Shown here one piece after another: positions 45,323 to 57,336 of a stretch of 64,000 nucleotides of DNA. Within the stretch, counting starts at the first letter, position 1, and every line of letters begins with the position of its first letter. The position numbers and the translations under genes are program-made. This stretch comes from Adiantum capillus-veneris (taxonomy: Eukaryota > Streptophyta > Polypodiopsida > Polypodiales > Pteridaceae): assembly GCA_014529385.2 (NCBI GenBank), contig CM043962.1:36237598-36301597 (forward strand), given 5' to 3'. The notes under the pieces are model-generated. The model saw only the letters and a program-made list of their open reading frames with translations, did no database searches and was not told where the DNA came from.

Positions 45323-45917
45323 ACATGGATTTCAATCCATGTACCTTCTGTGTTAGAATGCATTGAAACTTGATACATAGCTTCCTCTCAGTCCATTGAT
45401 CACTACTATATGGTTTTTAAGTGATTTGGATCACTATGGGTCACCTAAAAGTCATACCCTAGGTCTGTTTGGCATTTTTTGGACTTGAATGACTTTTGCC
45501 CTATTTTGACCCACTTCTTGAAGTCTTTTGGTAACCTTGCTTTTGGATATTTTGTTTGTATTGGTCTCTGCTACAAGTCTATATGGTCTTTGTCCAAGAA
45601 ATCAAAACAGGTACATGGATCGTGATCCATGTTCCATCCGATGTGGACCCCAAATTTGTCTTGATGATTACATGCAGTCTAAGGAGTCTACTCCACAACT
45701 TATTTTTTGATTTAATAAACTTTTTATTGATCAAAAGCAAATTTTTGTGTCTACCCTGCAATTTTTGACTAGCAATTGATTTTTTGATGATTTGGTCAAT
45801 TTTTTGATGTGTTTTGTTATGGTGTTGTTTGCAAAAGTTGTTTTAAATGTTGTCAACTATCTACTGCTCAAATGTCAGCTATAGATTATCGAAAGGTACA
45901 TGGATCACGATCCATGT
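45323..45917. repeat. Three spaced 20-bp palindromes, ~287 bp apart
   Basis: ACATGGATTTCAATCCATGT (45323-45342), ACATGGATCGTGATCCATGT (45613-45632) and ACATGGATCACGATCCATGT (45898-45917): each has 9-bp perfect arms and a 2-base centre. The centres differ while the arms stay paired. Flanks of the second and third share GGTACATGG. No coding sequence here. Confidence 0.85.
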
Positions 45918-47019
45918 TTGACCATATATGAACATGAAATTTGGTCAGTTGTAAGCATACACCCTCTAGATGTTAGATTTTCACTTATCTTTGGATGTGG
46001 ATCTCAAAAAGTTAAATAGCCCCAAATTTTGGTCAATTTCCAAGGACTTTGAAGGGTTTTTCCAATTTCTTGATTTGAGTGAGTTTTTTTTAGAGCTATG
46101 ATGACATCAAATTGTGCCCTCAACACCTATGGAGTCATTGTATATTAGTTGGGTCATACTCAAAGGCTTGTAGCACTGCTACCTCATCACCTTCTAGGAC
46201 CGCCAAGGTAGGACTATATTGTAAGGTTTCTACCTTTCTCAAATTAGAAAAATGAATCATGAGCTGTAATTGAGAACACTGGACATAAAAACTAGTAAAC
46301 CCTTAACCTGAACATAGTCGAAATTAGTATTTTTGGATTCTTAAGCACAACTTTACTTCAAGCAGAGATTTTCTGAACCGAATTCGGATAAAAACTAACC
46401 CCCAAATCCTTGATAAAATTTTTCATAGTCACTATAACAAATTAAATAATTGGAAACCTTTGACAATTATTAAATCACATGGACTTTTCACATGGCCTGC
46501 TAGATATCTTATCACATGGGCTAGATATTTCTAGTTGAAGTCGTAAAGTGGATATTTCTAGTTGAAGTAGTAAAGTGGACTAAAGTTAGCACATTTGACA
46601 AATCAAGCTGGAGAGGTGCTAGGAAGGATATTTTGGACCTACCCCTTTGATAGCCAAACTCAGTAGTTGGTTTGGCTAATCTCCCCGACGCCCCCCCCCC
46701 CCCCCTTTTGTGATCGGGCCCGCCAATACAACGCATGAGAACTAACAATACAAAAGTGCTTGGGATCTAATGGACATCTACGACATGTTTTTGTGAGAAC
46801 TACCAAGGGCTAAAATAGCAGTAGAGGGTGCTTCCTTGAGATGGGAGACTTCCTAGGGTTGCTTATTTCAGCCTTGCTTTCTAGAAATATATAGATAGAC
46901 CCATAGTCTTCATAATTTTTCATAGACTCAAAGATCCTAAAAAATTATCTCTACCTTAGGGAGAAGAGTCTACCCAAAAATCACTAGAGAGCAAAAACTT
47001 TAAGTGATTAATCATTGTA
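45918..47019. other. No gene seen; short tandem and C-run
   Basis: AT-rich. ATATTTCTAGTTGAAGT(C/A)GTAAAGTGGA is duplicated in tandem at 46525-46580, and a C-run of about 15 occurs at 46690-46704. Open frame 46521-46748 arises from this and has no domain. Confidence 0.4.
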
Positions 47020-48520
47020 ATTAACACTAACCTCGTTTGATTAAGGAAAATACATATTAATATAGGATTACTTTTATAATTTTATTATTAATTAGGATAG
47101 ATTAGACATCTCTCTATTGATAATCATCTTCTTATGGCATACTAAATCTTTGATTAAGAACATTAATCTAGTTAATTATTAACCTATATTAGGGTTGAAA
47201 TTGCCTAAATTTGGTCTTAATGAGGAGAAAATATACCAAATCATCTTGGATAATTATAAATTCAATTTTAGAACTTTTATACGCTATTAGAAAGTTATGG
47301 AAATCATATCAAAGTTTTCTACACAATCTTGGTATTTATTGAAATAGAATTTAGACTATAATTAATGGAAATTTAAAAATATAGCTTACCAAATCATGAG
47401 ATAACTATTAGAGAAGATTCACATTGCTAACTAATCATGGTAATTATCTCATAATTATTTGATTAGTTTTGCTAATTAATTAGATATAGAACTTTATGTT
47501 GTTAACATAGATCAAAAAGAAAAATTAGTAAACTAACTTGGAAACTTATGAATAAATTTTTAAAGTTAGATTACACTATAACAAAACCCATGATAAAAAC
47601 ATCTTAATAAGATAGATAGTTTTACTAATTATTAAGTCTTAATTTCTTTATTTATAATAGACAATTGAATGAGCTAATTAGTAAACTAACTTACAATTAT
47701 AATTCTTAGAGCTATATTACATTACAAAGAACACGTGATTAAAATATCTTAATGAGACAACTAGATTTACTAATTACTAAGTCCTAAATTTCCCATTTTT
47801 AGTAGAAATTTAATGCAATAATTAGTAAATTAGCTTAGAAATTTATGAGTTAGATTTTAAAGATATATCACAGATTTTAAAAACCTATGATAATATGAGA
47901 TAATTTGTTTAACTAATTACGAAGCCTTAAATTCTCTATTTTGAGCAAAACATTAAAAGGTATAATTAATAAATTGACTTGCAAATTTATAAATCAGTTT
48001 TCAAAGTTAGATTACTTGTCAGGAACCCATGATAAAAATATCCTAATGAGATAATTAGATTTATTAATTATTAACTTTTGAATTCTCTTTTTTAACAAAA
48101 ATCTAAATGAGATAATTAGTAATTCAACTTAAAAACTTATGATTTAATTTTCAAAGCTAGATTATATTGTTAAAAACTAGTGATAAAAATATTTTAATGA
48201 ATTAATTAGCTTTGCTAATTATTAAGCCTTGAATTCTTTGTCTTTAGCAAAAATAAATGAGATAATTAGTAAATTAACTTAGAAACTCATAAGATAAACT
48301 TTTTGAGCTATAATGTACTCTTAAAAAGCTAGGGTAGTTATATCTTCAATAGATATTTAGTTTTACTCATTACTAAGCCAAAAATACCTTTTTCACTATA
48401 TTTAAAAGAAAAAATTAGAAAATTAACTTAGAAAATTATAGAATGATTATTAGAGCTTAAATACACCATGAGGAAGCTAGGATTAGAATATCTTGGTCGG
48501 ATATTTAGTTAAGAAATTAC
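47020..48520. repeat. AT-rich satellite, ~150-bp period, six or more diverged units
   Basis: The block (A/G)ATAATTAGTAAA(C/T)TAACTT recurs near 47520, 47678, 47821, 47965, 48116, 48258 and 48415 (spacing 142-158 bp). Between them come TTATGA, AGCTAGATTA, CCATGATAAAAATATCTTAATGAG-like and TTACTAATTATTAAG blocks in the same order. Units differ by 20-30 percent by eye. No open frame of note. Confidence 0.8.
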
Positions 48521-49854
48521 CATGTAAAAAAAAACATTATTTTTTACTGTAATCCAAAGGGAAATTTTTGTAGGTTAGCTTCCAAGAATGGGTTTGAATT
48601 CCTATAGCTAAATCAAGGTATTAGAAACCCATGATAATAGTATCACACTAAAAAGAAACTATCTATAATACTATAGTCCAATAAAAGGTTTAGTGTAATT
48701 ACACGTATAAATTTTGAGGTTTACCTCTAAATTATTAATTTATAGGTGGAAAACCTACGTAGAGAAATTTAGTGTCCCTCTCTATCTCAGTTGACAAGTG
48801 AGGTGAGGGGCTAATCAGAGAAGTTGTTTTATCTCTCTCACACATTCTCTTTCTGGGAAGAACAGTGCAGGGGTGTAGACCCCCGTAGGGCATCTCAAAA
48901 GTGAAAGGGCATGCAGATGGATGGGCGGCAAATGAGTTATAGCGGAAAAAGGATCAATGTGGCTGGTTGATGATACCAGAAGGTGTGTGCATGGGTGTAG
49001 GACTAAGGGAGGAGGCAAGAGAGCCAAAGAGTGGGGAGTAGTAGATAGGGTGTGGGGCAATAGGTAGGGTGACAGAGGTACAAGGGTTTTGCATTAGTTG
49101 AGCGAGTAAGTAAATATAGAGTATAAATTAGTGTGAATTAGTATAAATTAGAGTTGTCATTATGATAGATGATTTTTGGCACCACATTGAAGCAATGCAC
49201 AAAAAAACCTAGGAATAGTGAAGTTAAGAAAACCTACAAATTTTGAAGAGATTTATTTAATTTAGTGTCAAACCCTTCAAATTTAGTCAATTTACCTGTA
49301 GAAAAAACTTTCAAATTTGGACCAGGTTCAGACAAGCCCGACGGTAATGGTGGCAGGCTTGTAGCTTGCCTATAGTGCTTCCCATTCACAAGAGCCAGTG
49401 GTAGAAATAGAAATTAAATGATCGCGTAAATAAACAGTGAATCAAAATCTCTCTTTGGTTAAGTTCTCCAGGTTCTATGCCGTCGATTTTGTGATTCTCT
49501 TTCCCTCTCTTTTGTTGTTTTTCTTCTCCCCCATGTTCCTGCTCTCCTCGCACCAAGAGCTCTTGTTCCCCTCTTTGCATGCCTGAAATCCCCTCTCTAT
49601 CTCCTCCCACACGTCATGTTTATCCTCCTCTTTTCACCCCAAAAACCCCTCTTTTTCACCCCTCCACAACATTCACAGTGTCAAGTCTGATGTGGCATGA
49701 GAAAAGGCATAAATGGTGTAGAAGACCAAATTTTGAGGTGCATGAAACCTCACAAACATCATCACCATGGTCGGCTAGTTCCTTTCCATTTTTGTTTTTC
49801 CTCCTTAGTTCACATTCAAACCTATTCTTTTTTTTCCCATGCATTTAAATGCAG
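48521..49854. other. No gene seen
   Basis: AT-rich to CT-rich sequence. Open frames 48815-49060, 49386-49610 and 49579-49848 are low in complexity and show no known domain. The right end touches the PPR pseudogene. Confidence 0.4.
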
Positions 49855-50008
49855 GTGGCCTTAACCTATTGGGTAGCCACCCCTCCTTGGCATACATTCC
49901 ATCCAAAGCTTTGCTAGGCACAATATCTTTCTCCAACAACCCTTGACTGCACTCACACTGTGAATTCTCTTGCCCATATCGATGCCTTGTGAGGCCACTC
50001 ACCTTCAA

Positions 50009-50380
50009 GATGCAAGCAAGGATTTAATATTCACATGATCACGTGAAATTTTTTGTGATCACAATGTTTACTATCACATTTACATAATCTCAATTAATGT
50101 GATCACAAAAATCCAGTAAGTGGTGATGTGGCAACCCACCAAACATCGAGGTATGTTTCTTTTTTCAATGGGCTCATTGGGAAACTATAAGAACACTAAC
50201 CCGGGCCCACCAAGAAATGAAAAAATCCCAATGGGCTTACCAAATTGGACAATTTCTATAAGATAAGGGAAAGGTGCGTAAATATTTAACATGATCACAT
50301 ATTTTGGAATGTAATCACTCAACGCTATTAACGTGTTCATGTATTTGTGAGATCACGTCAATGAAATCCCTGGATGCAAG
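50009..50380. other. 8-bp target-site duplications around the MITE
   Basis: GATGCAAG at 50009-50016 and again at 50373-50380 flank 50017-50372. Eight base pairs is the duplication length of the hAT superfamily. Confidence 0.8.
50017..50372. mobile_element. hAT-type MITE, 356 bp, inserted in the PPR pseudogene
   Basis: Left end CAAGGATTTAATATTCAC; the right end read inverted is CAGGGATTTCATTGAC, an imperfect terminal inverted repeat of about 16 bp. CA(A/G)GG is the usual start of hAT ends (Ac begins CAGGG). Subterminal GTGATCAC/GATCACG motifs occur on both sides, as expected for transposase binding. It has no transposase ORF. The 8-bp duplication fits. It interrupts the PPR reading between two helices of one repeat. 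Confidence 0.82.
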
Positions 50381-50690
50381 CATACATGAAAGCATTTTGG
50401 AGAAAGACCTTCCCTTTGCATCCGGTTTAAACAACTCATGGCTTACTTGCCCCAGCCATGTTGGGCATATCCTACAGTCAATAATGAAATTTTGAATGGA
50501 AACCCTTAAAGGAATGTTTGTGCTTTCGTAAAAGCATCACATTTGGCAAACATATCGACTAAAGCATTGTCAAGGACAACCTCTACTTTAACAAATTCAC
50601 CGCATTTGGCATACAAATCAACCAAGGCATTGCCCAAACATAACCCTCAGCCCACATACCAACCAAACTAGTGCCGAGCTCAAATTGAAT

Positions 50691-52515
50691 TGTCACAACC
50701 ATAATCCATGAGGGATCTTAGCCCTTATAGCTCGTCCAACTCACGATGCAATATGGAACTCCCCCTTGGTAGCACCCCTACATGCGTAGGGAGGTAACAT
50801 CGGTCATGGAATAGTTAATAACTCGTACTCACAAAGTGACATTGGAGACCTACATACATTTTTCATTAAGTTTAATTAAGATTTTTTTCGGCTAAGTGGG
50901 TTTTTCATTGGATGAATCTATATAGTGGTTCTCTAAGGAGTCGGGGGTCCAAAAATTTGACCGTGCCATGGGGAGCAAGTTTTTTTTTTACCATACTCTT
51001 AGCTCACTTGGAATTTTCCCATGAAAACGACGAGAGAAAATTTTCTAAATGATGTGTTTAGTCTTTGGTTTAAAGGGTTTGACCTGATTCATAACGGTTT
51101 GTGAGTTATGAGCAAAACAATGTTCCTACTGTCTACATGATGTAAAGCAAAAAGCTCTTTTTATGTGCAGACGTGACCATAAGCACAGCATATGCATAAA
51201 TCATCATGTTAAACATGATGAAACAAACATGGAGCATCCTCGTACACACTTGTCAAGTCCATACATGCCCTTGTATATGAAAAAAACCACTGAGAGGGAG
51301 AGAAAGAGATGATGGCTATGCAGTTTAGAGATTCTTACCCCGTGTTTTACAATTCATTACAGACTGTCAAGAGGCTTCTCACTTTGCTAAAAGAGAATGG
51401 TGATGAGAGCTATGTAGAGGTTTTCACCATAAAGCCGTTCAAAAACACTCACACCATGAAAAGAGAAGAGAAGATAGTAAGCAAGTAGAGAGAGAATGTT
51501 CTTCTTCTTCTTCCCACATATGAGAGAGAAGATTTTATGGAGATGGTGATGGAGAGCTTGCACCACTCCATATAACAGATATGTATTACCATGCATAAAT
51601 AGACGCAACTGTCAACAATGAAACTTGAGCACCAAGGATGAATGTATAGGCACTCTATCGTGTTGGAGTGTGCCCCAAGCTGAGACAGGGCACCCCCTCT
51701 TCTGCCTAGAATAGCTGCTAGCTTTTAGAAAAGAAGCCACTCTTTTCTAAAAACATGGCACAGTTTTTGGCAATCAACTTTCCTACTTATCATTCAATTT
51801 TTACAGTAAAAATTGGCTAAATGGACAATATCTTGGCTAATGTGACCATGACTGGACTATGGTGCACTGTGATGCCCCACCATAGTTATGACTTTCATGT
51901 ACTACCCAGCCTTTTTAAAGTGTCGCTTTTTCTTAAAATAATCTCGTAAAAATCCCATTTAATCTTATTTTTTCTCCGGATGGTCGTTTATTTAATCCAA
52001 CAGTGATTAAAAATAATATTTTTATATCCTAAAAAGCACATTGCTTTTCAAAAAAGCCAAAAAGAACAAAAAGCTAAAAATAGTGTAAAAAGAAAAAAAC
52101 AATTTCTAAAATTGAACCATAGCTTCTCCTTGTCCACCGAAACAAGAATGCGGACTCGCTTTTCATTAAAAGGCACTAAAAATCACGAAAAGCTAAAAAT
52201 AGTGTAAAAAGCTTTCAAAAATTTTTACAAAATCAAATCATAGCTTCCTCGAGAGTTGTAGAATAAGAATCCGGCCTTGCTTTTTGCAAAAAAGGCATCG
52301 AAAAGCACAAAAGGCATGAAAAAGAAAAAAAATTGGATTTTACAAAACTGAACCAAACATCCGTCTGATATACTGGAACTTGAAAATGACATTTCTTTCA
52401 CTTTAGAACCTTAGAAAACTGTCAAACAAGCATTCTAAACCAAAATCTAGTGAAACAGATATTGGAATCTATTTTTCTTATTTTAAAAAGAGACCCAAAA
52501 TTTGGGGATCTTACA
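50691..52515 (-). repeat. 3' LTR of the gypsy element
   Basis: On the minus strand it starts TGTAAGATCCCC after the purine-rich GCGTGGAAGAA (52516-52526) and ends ...GGTTGTGACA at 50691. A TATA-like CTATACATT at 51650-51641 would mark the start of R. Relative to the right LTR it lacks about 530 bp (the part of 62580-63110). The open frame 51387-51608 is shared with 63716-63940 but follows from LTR similarity. Confidence 0.65.
52040..52330. repeat. ~120-bp tandem repeat in the gypsy LTR, about 2.5 units
   Basis: AAAAGCTAAAAATAGTGTAAAAAG recurs (52072, 52190) along with CATAGCTTC(T/C)(T/C)C and AAGAAT(G/C)CGG(A/C)C blocks. It sits in the presumed U3 region, where enhancer-like repeats are frequent. 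Confidence 0.7.
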
Positions 52516-52637
52516 TTCTTCCACGCTTGAAAAATGCGAGGTGTCCTCACTTGACATGAATAAAAAATAAGTAAGTTTAAAACCTTCTATAAATGTAAGC
52601 TAAATTGACTATTGGATTATTCAATTATGATCTTGTC

Positions 52638-53700
52638 CTAAAGAGATTTCGATTTCCACAGTATTAAATAATGTTGGAGCATTAGTAAGTCCAAAAGACA
52701 CCAAAAGTTCTTCATTTTATCCTTCATCTTTAATAGCTTCATGGCCACAAACATTTGATGGGTTTCCTCCACTTTGACATTCTGAGTTCTATTGGCTTGG
52801 GTTTCTCCTTGAGGTTGTTGATTACCTCCTGAACGAGGTGGTCTGTTAGGTTGTCCACTTCTTGTAAAGATTGGATTCCCATGTCTAAAATTCCCTTGGT
52901 TGTGTGGTGGTCTCTGGTATGTATTAGGTCCAGACTGACTTGCAAGTTCATAATTGTGTGGATCCTTAAACGGACAATCTTGGGACACATGATTAGGCTC
53001 AATACAATTGAAGCAAAGGTAATCTCTTATTGCCCTCCTATGTAATATGGCTTGTCAAGTTTGAGAGTGTGAAGATTTAGACTCATACTCTGTCGAGGTC
53101 TTTTAGTACCATTTAATATTTCGATCTCAATGGGTTTACCTGCATCAAGAACATCTACAAAATTTGTAAGGTGTAAGCTGTGAAGTCTAGTCTTCAAAGG
53201 ATTATGTAAACTTGACACAAATCGTGCCACTTTGTTTGATAGTATGATTCCAAATCTCTGGTTCCTTGAGTAAAATCAAGAGACCTATTCATACGGTCCA
53301 AATGATATACTTTATTCTGATAATTCTTCTTTAGTTGAGTCTTTAGATCATCCAAAGTTACTGCAATAGAGTCCACATTGTTCTCAGTGCAATGGACTCT
53401 CCACCAACGCTTGGTCGTCTTTTCAAGTTTGAACTTAACAATGATAGCCTTGTTCTCAACAGACAAATGAGCTAAGTCAAAGTAATCATCCATGCACTCA
53501 ATTCAATCCTCAAGAACCTTGCCTACATCTTTGCCTTCTCTGCTAAAGTTTCCAGGTTGTGACTTTCAAAGCATAGCATCGATGTCACAATCAATGATAG
53601 TCAATTGAGAAGTGATTAGGACATTGGCATTAGCAGTCACTCCTATTCCTCTAGGAGGCATGATTGGTTGCTGCATCATGTCAAGTTCAAAACCCTGCAT
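52638..53700 (-). pseudogene. Gypsy gag
   Basis: Minus strand from about 53693 (MMQQPIMPPRG). The capsid-like part reads MDDYFDLAHLSVENKAI, KTTKRWWRVHC and LKTQLKKNYQNK (53493-53250), the usual retrotransposon gag region (W W ... L ... Y), then ARFVSSLHNPLKTRL (53220), and a zinc knuckle CFNCIEPNHVSQDC (53015-52975). A Gln/Asn-rich tail follows (52920-52780). Stops and frameshifts at about 53580, 53500, 53210 and 53040. No protease or RT follows before the LTR. Confidence 0.82.
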
Positions 53701-54206
53701 TAAATACTTGACAATATATTACTTTAATCTTCCAGCACTTTAAGTCAAAAGGTTGGGTGGAAGGGAAAATAATTAAACCATAATTTTCTAAGGAATAGAT
53801 AGTCATTTACACCTGTGTGGAAGACAAATCTAGTTATGAGTTGTTAGAAGTCAGTTATACTATTGTCAATACCTCCTACCCTTTTGCTAAAGTAATCAAA
53901 ATTCATTTTAGAAACCATTGTTATTACAAAAAGAATATTCAAATTATTTATTGATACAGTTGTAGAGCACTTCAATCCCTTCATCATAACTCAAGACCAC
54001 ATAATCCCATACAAGAGGACAAGTCAAGTAGGTATTACCAATCAATGTCACTCATAGATACATCGTGAATACAATATTCTTTTTTCAAACAGCATGCATA
54101 AATGCGTGCATGATGCATAACTAACCCATCTAAGTATCATGCTATAGGCTATCCCCATAACCTTTGGATCTAATATCAGGTGAGAGAGTACCCCTTCCCA
54201 AGGGTC
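53701..54206 (-). other. Leader of the gypsy element (left part)
   Basis: Non-coding, between gag and the copia insertion; its right-hand continuation is 61324-62117. The last five bases (GGGTC, 54202-54206) are the copia target-site duplication. Confidence 0.6.
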
Positions 54207-54433
54207 TGTTGGAATTAGGGTTGCAGAGAAACGCACACAGCTTGGAGAATACGAAGGAATCTCAAGGCACACAATAGAGAGTGTGTTACTTAGTATGCAA
54301 TGGAAAGATAGATAGCCCTAGAGTGATGGGCGTATATACAATGCTGGGGGGGAAAAACCTCTTAAAGAGGGAAAAAATGCCCCGGCGGTCCTAGTGTGTT
54401 CACACACATCACTACCACATGTATATGGTAACA
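54207..54433 (-). repeat. 3' LTR of the copia element
   Basis: 227 bp, ends TGTTGGAATT and ATGGTAACA. Compared with the 5' LTR it has an extra 37-bp segment (about 54349-54385, with CCTCTTAAAGAGG, an inverted repeat). Confidence 0.95.
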
Positions 54434-54508
54434 AATCCTCCCTCGAGTGATGCGGTGAACGAGAGCTAGCACATGAGTAAAAGGAAGTGCCATGCCCTGA
54501 GGACATGA

Positions 54509-56867
54509 TCAGTCCACAAAGGGGACTAAGCCCAAAGCTTTGCGGAAAGCTTCAAGCTTCTCACAATACAATGCCTTTGTGAAAAGATCTGCAAGGTTGT
54601 CCTGTGTTGGCACATAAGCCAAGCTGATCTCTCCCGCTGAGAGCCTCTCCCTGACATAGTGGTAATGCACCTCAATGCGCTTTGTGTGAGCATGAAAAAC
54701 TGGGTTCCTCGCAACTGCAAATGCGCTCTGACTGTCAATGTAGATAGTGTTGGCAGTGTCTTGTCCAACACCCAAATCAGCCATAAGGCGTCTGAGCCAT
54801 ACACACTCAACCGTAGCTGTGAAGACTGCCCTGTACTCAGCCTCACAAGTCGAAGTGGCCATAGTAGATTGCTTCTTGCTCAACCATAATATACATGAAC
54901 TGCCCCGCATGAACAAAAACCACTTGTGGACACTCGCGTGTCAAAACAACCAGCCCAATCTGAGTCCGAAAAAGCATGTAATTCTGGCGGCAATGATCCC
55001 CCCTTGGGATAAAACAAGCCAAGATGTAAAGTGCCACTAAGGTAGCGGAAAATCCTCTTGACAGCCTGCCAATGCTTAGACCCTGGGCTATGCATAAATC
55101 TGATGACCTGTGAGACTGCAAACTGAATATCTGGCCTCGTGTTGCATACATAAATGAGGCAGCCAACAGCAGTTTGGTAAAGAGTGACATCAGCAGGATC
55201 GCCAGCATCATGTAGACTCAACTTCAAACCTGTTTCCATGGGAGTGGCAATAGGTTTGCAATCCTCAAGTCCAAACTTACATAGCAATGTCTCTATGTAA
55301 CTTTTCTGACACAAGGCAATACCACCATCACACTACTTAAACTGTATACCCAGGTAATGATGCAATAGCCCCAAATCTTTCATCTTGAAAGTGTCATTCA
55401 AATCAGTCTTAAATTCAGCAATATGTCTCTCATTTGGTCCAGTGATCAGCAAATCATCGACATAAAGAACCACAATGAGAAGTACATTACCCTCACGCTT
55501 TACATACAATGTGCTTTCTGTTGGACTTTTACGAAAGCCTCGTTTAACCAAATGAGTGTCAGCTTTCTCATACCAAGCACGAGGAGATTGCTTCAACCCA
55601 TACAAAGCCTTCTTACATCTGCACACTTTGTCCTCTTGTCCTTTTATGACAAAACTGCAAGGCTGCGTTACATAAACTTCCTCAAATATGTCACCATTCA
55701 ATAAAGCAGTAACAATGTCTAATTGATGTACATCCCAACCAAAATGAGGTGCCAATGCACATAGAAAACGCACAGTACTCATACGACAAGTGCGAGCAAA
55801 AGTCTCTTCATAATCTACACCTTTTTGTTGTGCATAACCCTTTGCAACAAGTCGAGCCTTATAGCGATCGATCTCACCATCCCGCTTGTGTTTCAACTTG
55901 TAAACCCACTTTGTACCAATGGCCTTTTTTCCAGGAGGCAAATCACATAAAGTCCATATGTCATTTCGTATAAGTGCATCATATTCTGATTGCATGGCAG
56001 CCATCTAATTTTTTGAATTCTGTGCTTCATCAAAAGACAGAGGCTCCTCAACATCATGTAAGCTAGACACAGCCAAAGCATAACAATCTGATGCATAAGA
56101 TGCATGGCGAGAGCCTGAACGAGTATGACTAGACAAAGGTGTATCCAATTTATTGTCATGCAAAGTGTGCACAGCCATTTTGGCATACCTCTAGCCTGCT
56201 CATTTTCAGCCCTTTCCTCATCAAGTACATCATGTACATCTGCATCAGTAATAGGTTGATCTATAACATTTTCAGAAACCCCCATAGGTGTACATTTGCC
56301 TCATTAGAACTTACATTCGTATTTTCCACCACTTAAAAGAGGCAACAAAGTGTCATAAATGCCCTGTGAGCTTACATTATTGTCTCTAATACATGATAGC
56401 GAGGGCTGAACAGAATCTTCCACAAACACTACATCCCGTGAAACCAGAATACGCTTTGTTTGCGGATGATATAACCTGTAACCTTTTCTTTCATCACTAT
56501 AACCAACAAAAATACATTTGACAGCCTTATCATCCAATTTTCTGCGCTGTGTTTGTGGCACCAAAGCATATGCCAAACAGCCAAAAACACGCATGTGCTC
56601 AATAGAAGGCTTTCTATCATGCCAGGCTTCATATGGATTAATAGACTGCAAAGCTTTCGTAGGACACATGTTAAGTACATAAGTGGCACACATGATGGCC
56701 TCAAGCCAAAAAGAATGTAGCAAAGCTTGACTTTTGACCATACATCGTGCCATTTTCGTAAGTGACCTGTTTTTCCTCTCAGCAACACCATTTTGCTGAG
56801 GTGTATAAGGCACTGTACATTGGTGTTTTATACCATGACTAGCCAGAAATGCATTGAATTCATGAGA
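54509..56867 (-). pseudogene. Copia integrase end, reverse transcriptase and RNase H
   Basis: Minus strand from 56867: the integrase core continues with PYTPQQNGVAERKNRS (DDE glutamate region, 56800), then the C-terminal GKLxRKAxxCIFVGYS-like block (here KAVKCIFVGYSDERKGYRLY, 56520). RT: DIWTLCDLPPGKKAIGTKWV (55960), RYKARLVAKGYAQQ (55860), QLDIVTALLNGD (55700), LYGLKQSPRAWY (55590), catalytic LYVDDLLITG (55460). Near 55330 a stop interrupts; then VGCLIYVCNTRPDIQFAV (55160), SKKQSTMATSTCEAEYRA (54850; RNase H) and DLFTKAL (54590), with the natural stop at 54509. A further stop lies near 56010. Confidence 0.92.
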
Positions 56868-57326
56868 CATATTGTAACGTACCCAACAATTATCCATATA
56901 AATCATTTCAAATATTTTGCAAAGTAATTGAGATTCTTGATTTTGTGAGTCATCGTGAGTTCATCAGAGCAATCGGATTGAAAATCGGGTTCAAAATCTA
57001 TTTATTTATGATCTTTCTTTATGTGGAACAATAGATTTATGTGGGAACCTAATCTATGTGTGAAGAAAAAGCTTAGAGATAGTATTTTTAGGAAAGAAAG
57101 AGAGGTGAGTCAAAATTAGGACACTTCTTTCTTTCTCTCTTTCAATATAGAATGGGAACTTGTAAGTATAGAGCTTTTTAGAATCGCGTATAGAATTCGT
57201 GTACAAAAAAATAAAAATAAAAAAATATTATTATTATTATTTTTTTATAGAGCCGCGATGATGCGCGAGCTTTTTTCTTCTCCTATTCTTGAAACCTCTC
57301 AGTATTCTTAGCACCCCCCTAGGGCC

Positions 57327-57336
57327 TATATAAAGG
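57327..57336 (+). promoter_or_regulatory. TATA box of the solo LTR
   Basis: TATATAAAGG stands at the end of a pyrimidine/AT-rich stretch, about 200 bp before an ATG in good context. This would start + strand transcription, that is antisense to the copia element around it. Confidence 0.7.

Larger units (their letters stand above)
49855..50690 (-). pseudogene. Pentatricopeptide repeat (PPR) gene fragment, broken by a MITE
   Basis: Minus-strand reading from 50690: NALVDLYAKCGEF and, after it, NALVDMFAKCDAFTKAQ (about 50640-50530), both the standard NALVDMYAKCG motif of plant PLS-type PPR proteins; then TVGYAQHGWGK, AMSCLNRMQREGLSP (50460-50400). After the MITE, CILKVSGL, GLLEKDIVPSKAL and MYAKEGWLP (50010-49870) form the next repeat. 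PPR proteins bind organelle RNA for editing, splicing or stability. Two in-frame stops (50517, 50468 region) and the insertion make it a pseudogene. The upstream half would lie beyond the gypsy element, right of the window. Confidence 0.85.

Noticed and set aside
46690-46704. C homopolymer as a telomere- or i-motif-like element
   Set aside because: Single isolated run with no repeated structure around it; homopolymers of this length are common in this window (13290, 14588).
51387-51608. Conserved 73-residue frame, repeated at 63716-63940
   Set aside because: It is shared because both are LTR copies. The frame includes a poly-Lys from (CTT)n and shows many substitutions with no sign of protein-level constraint.
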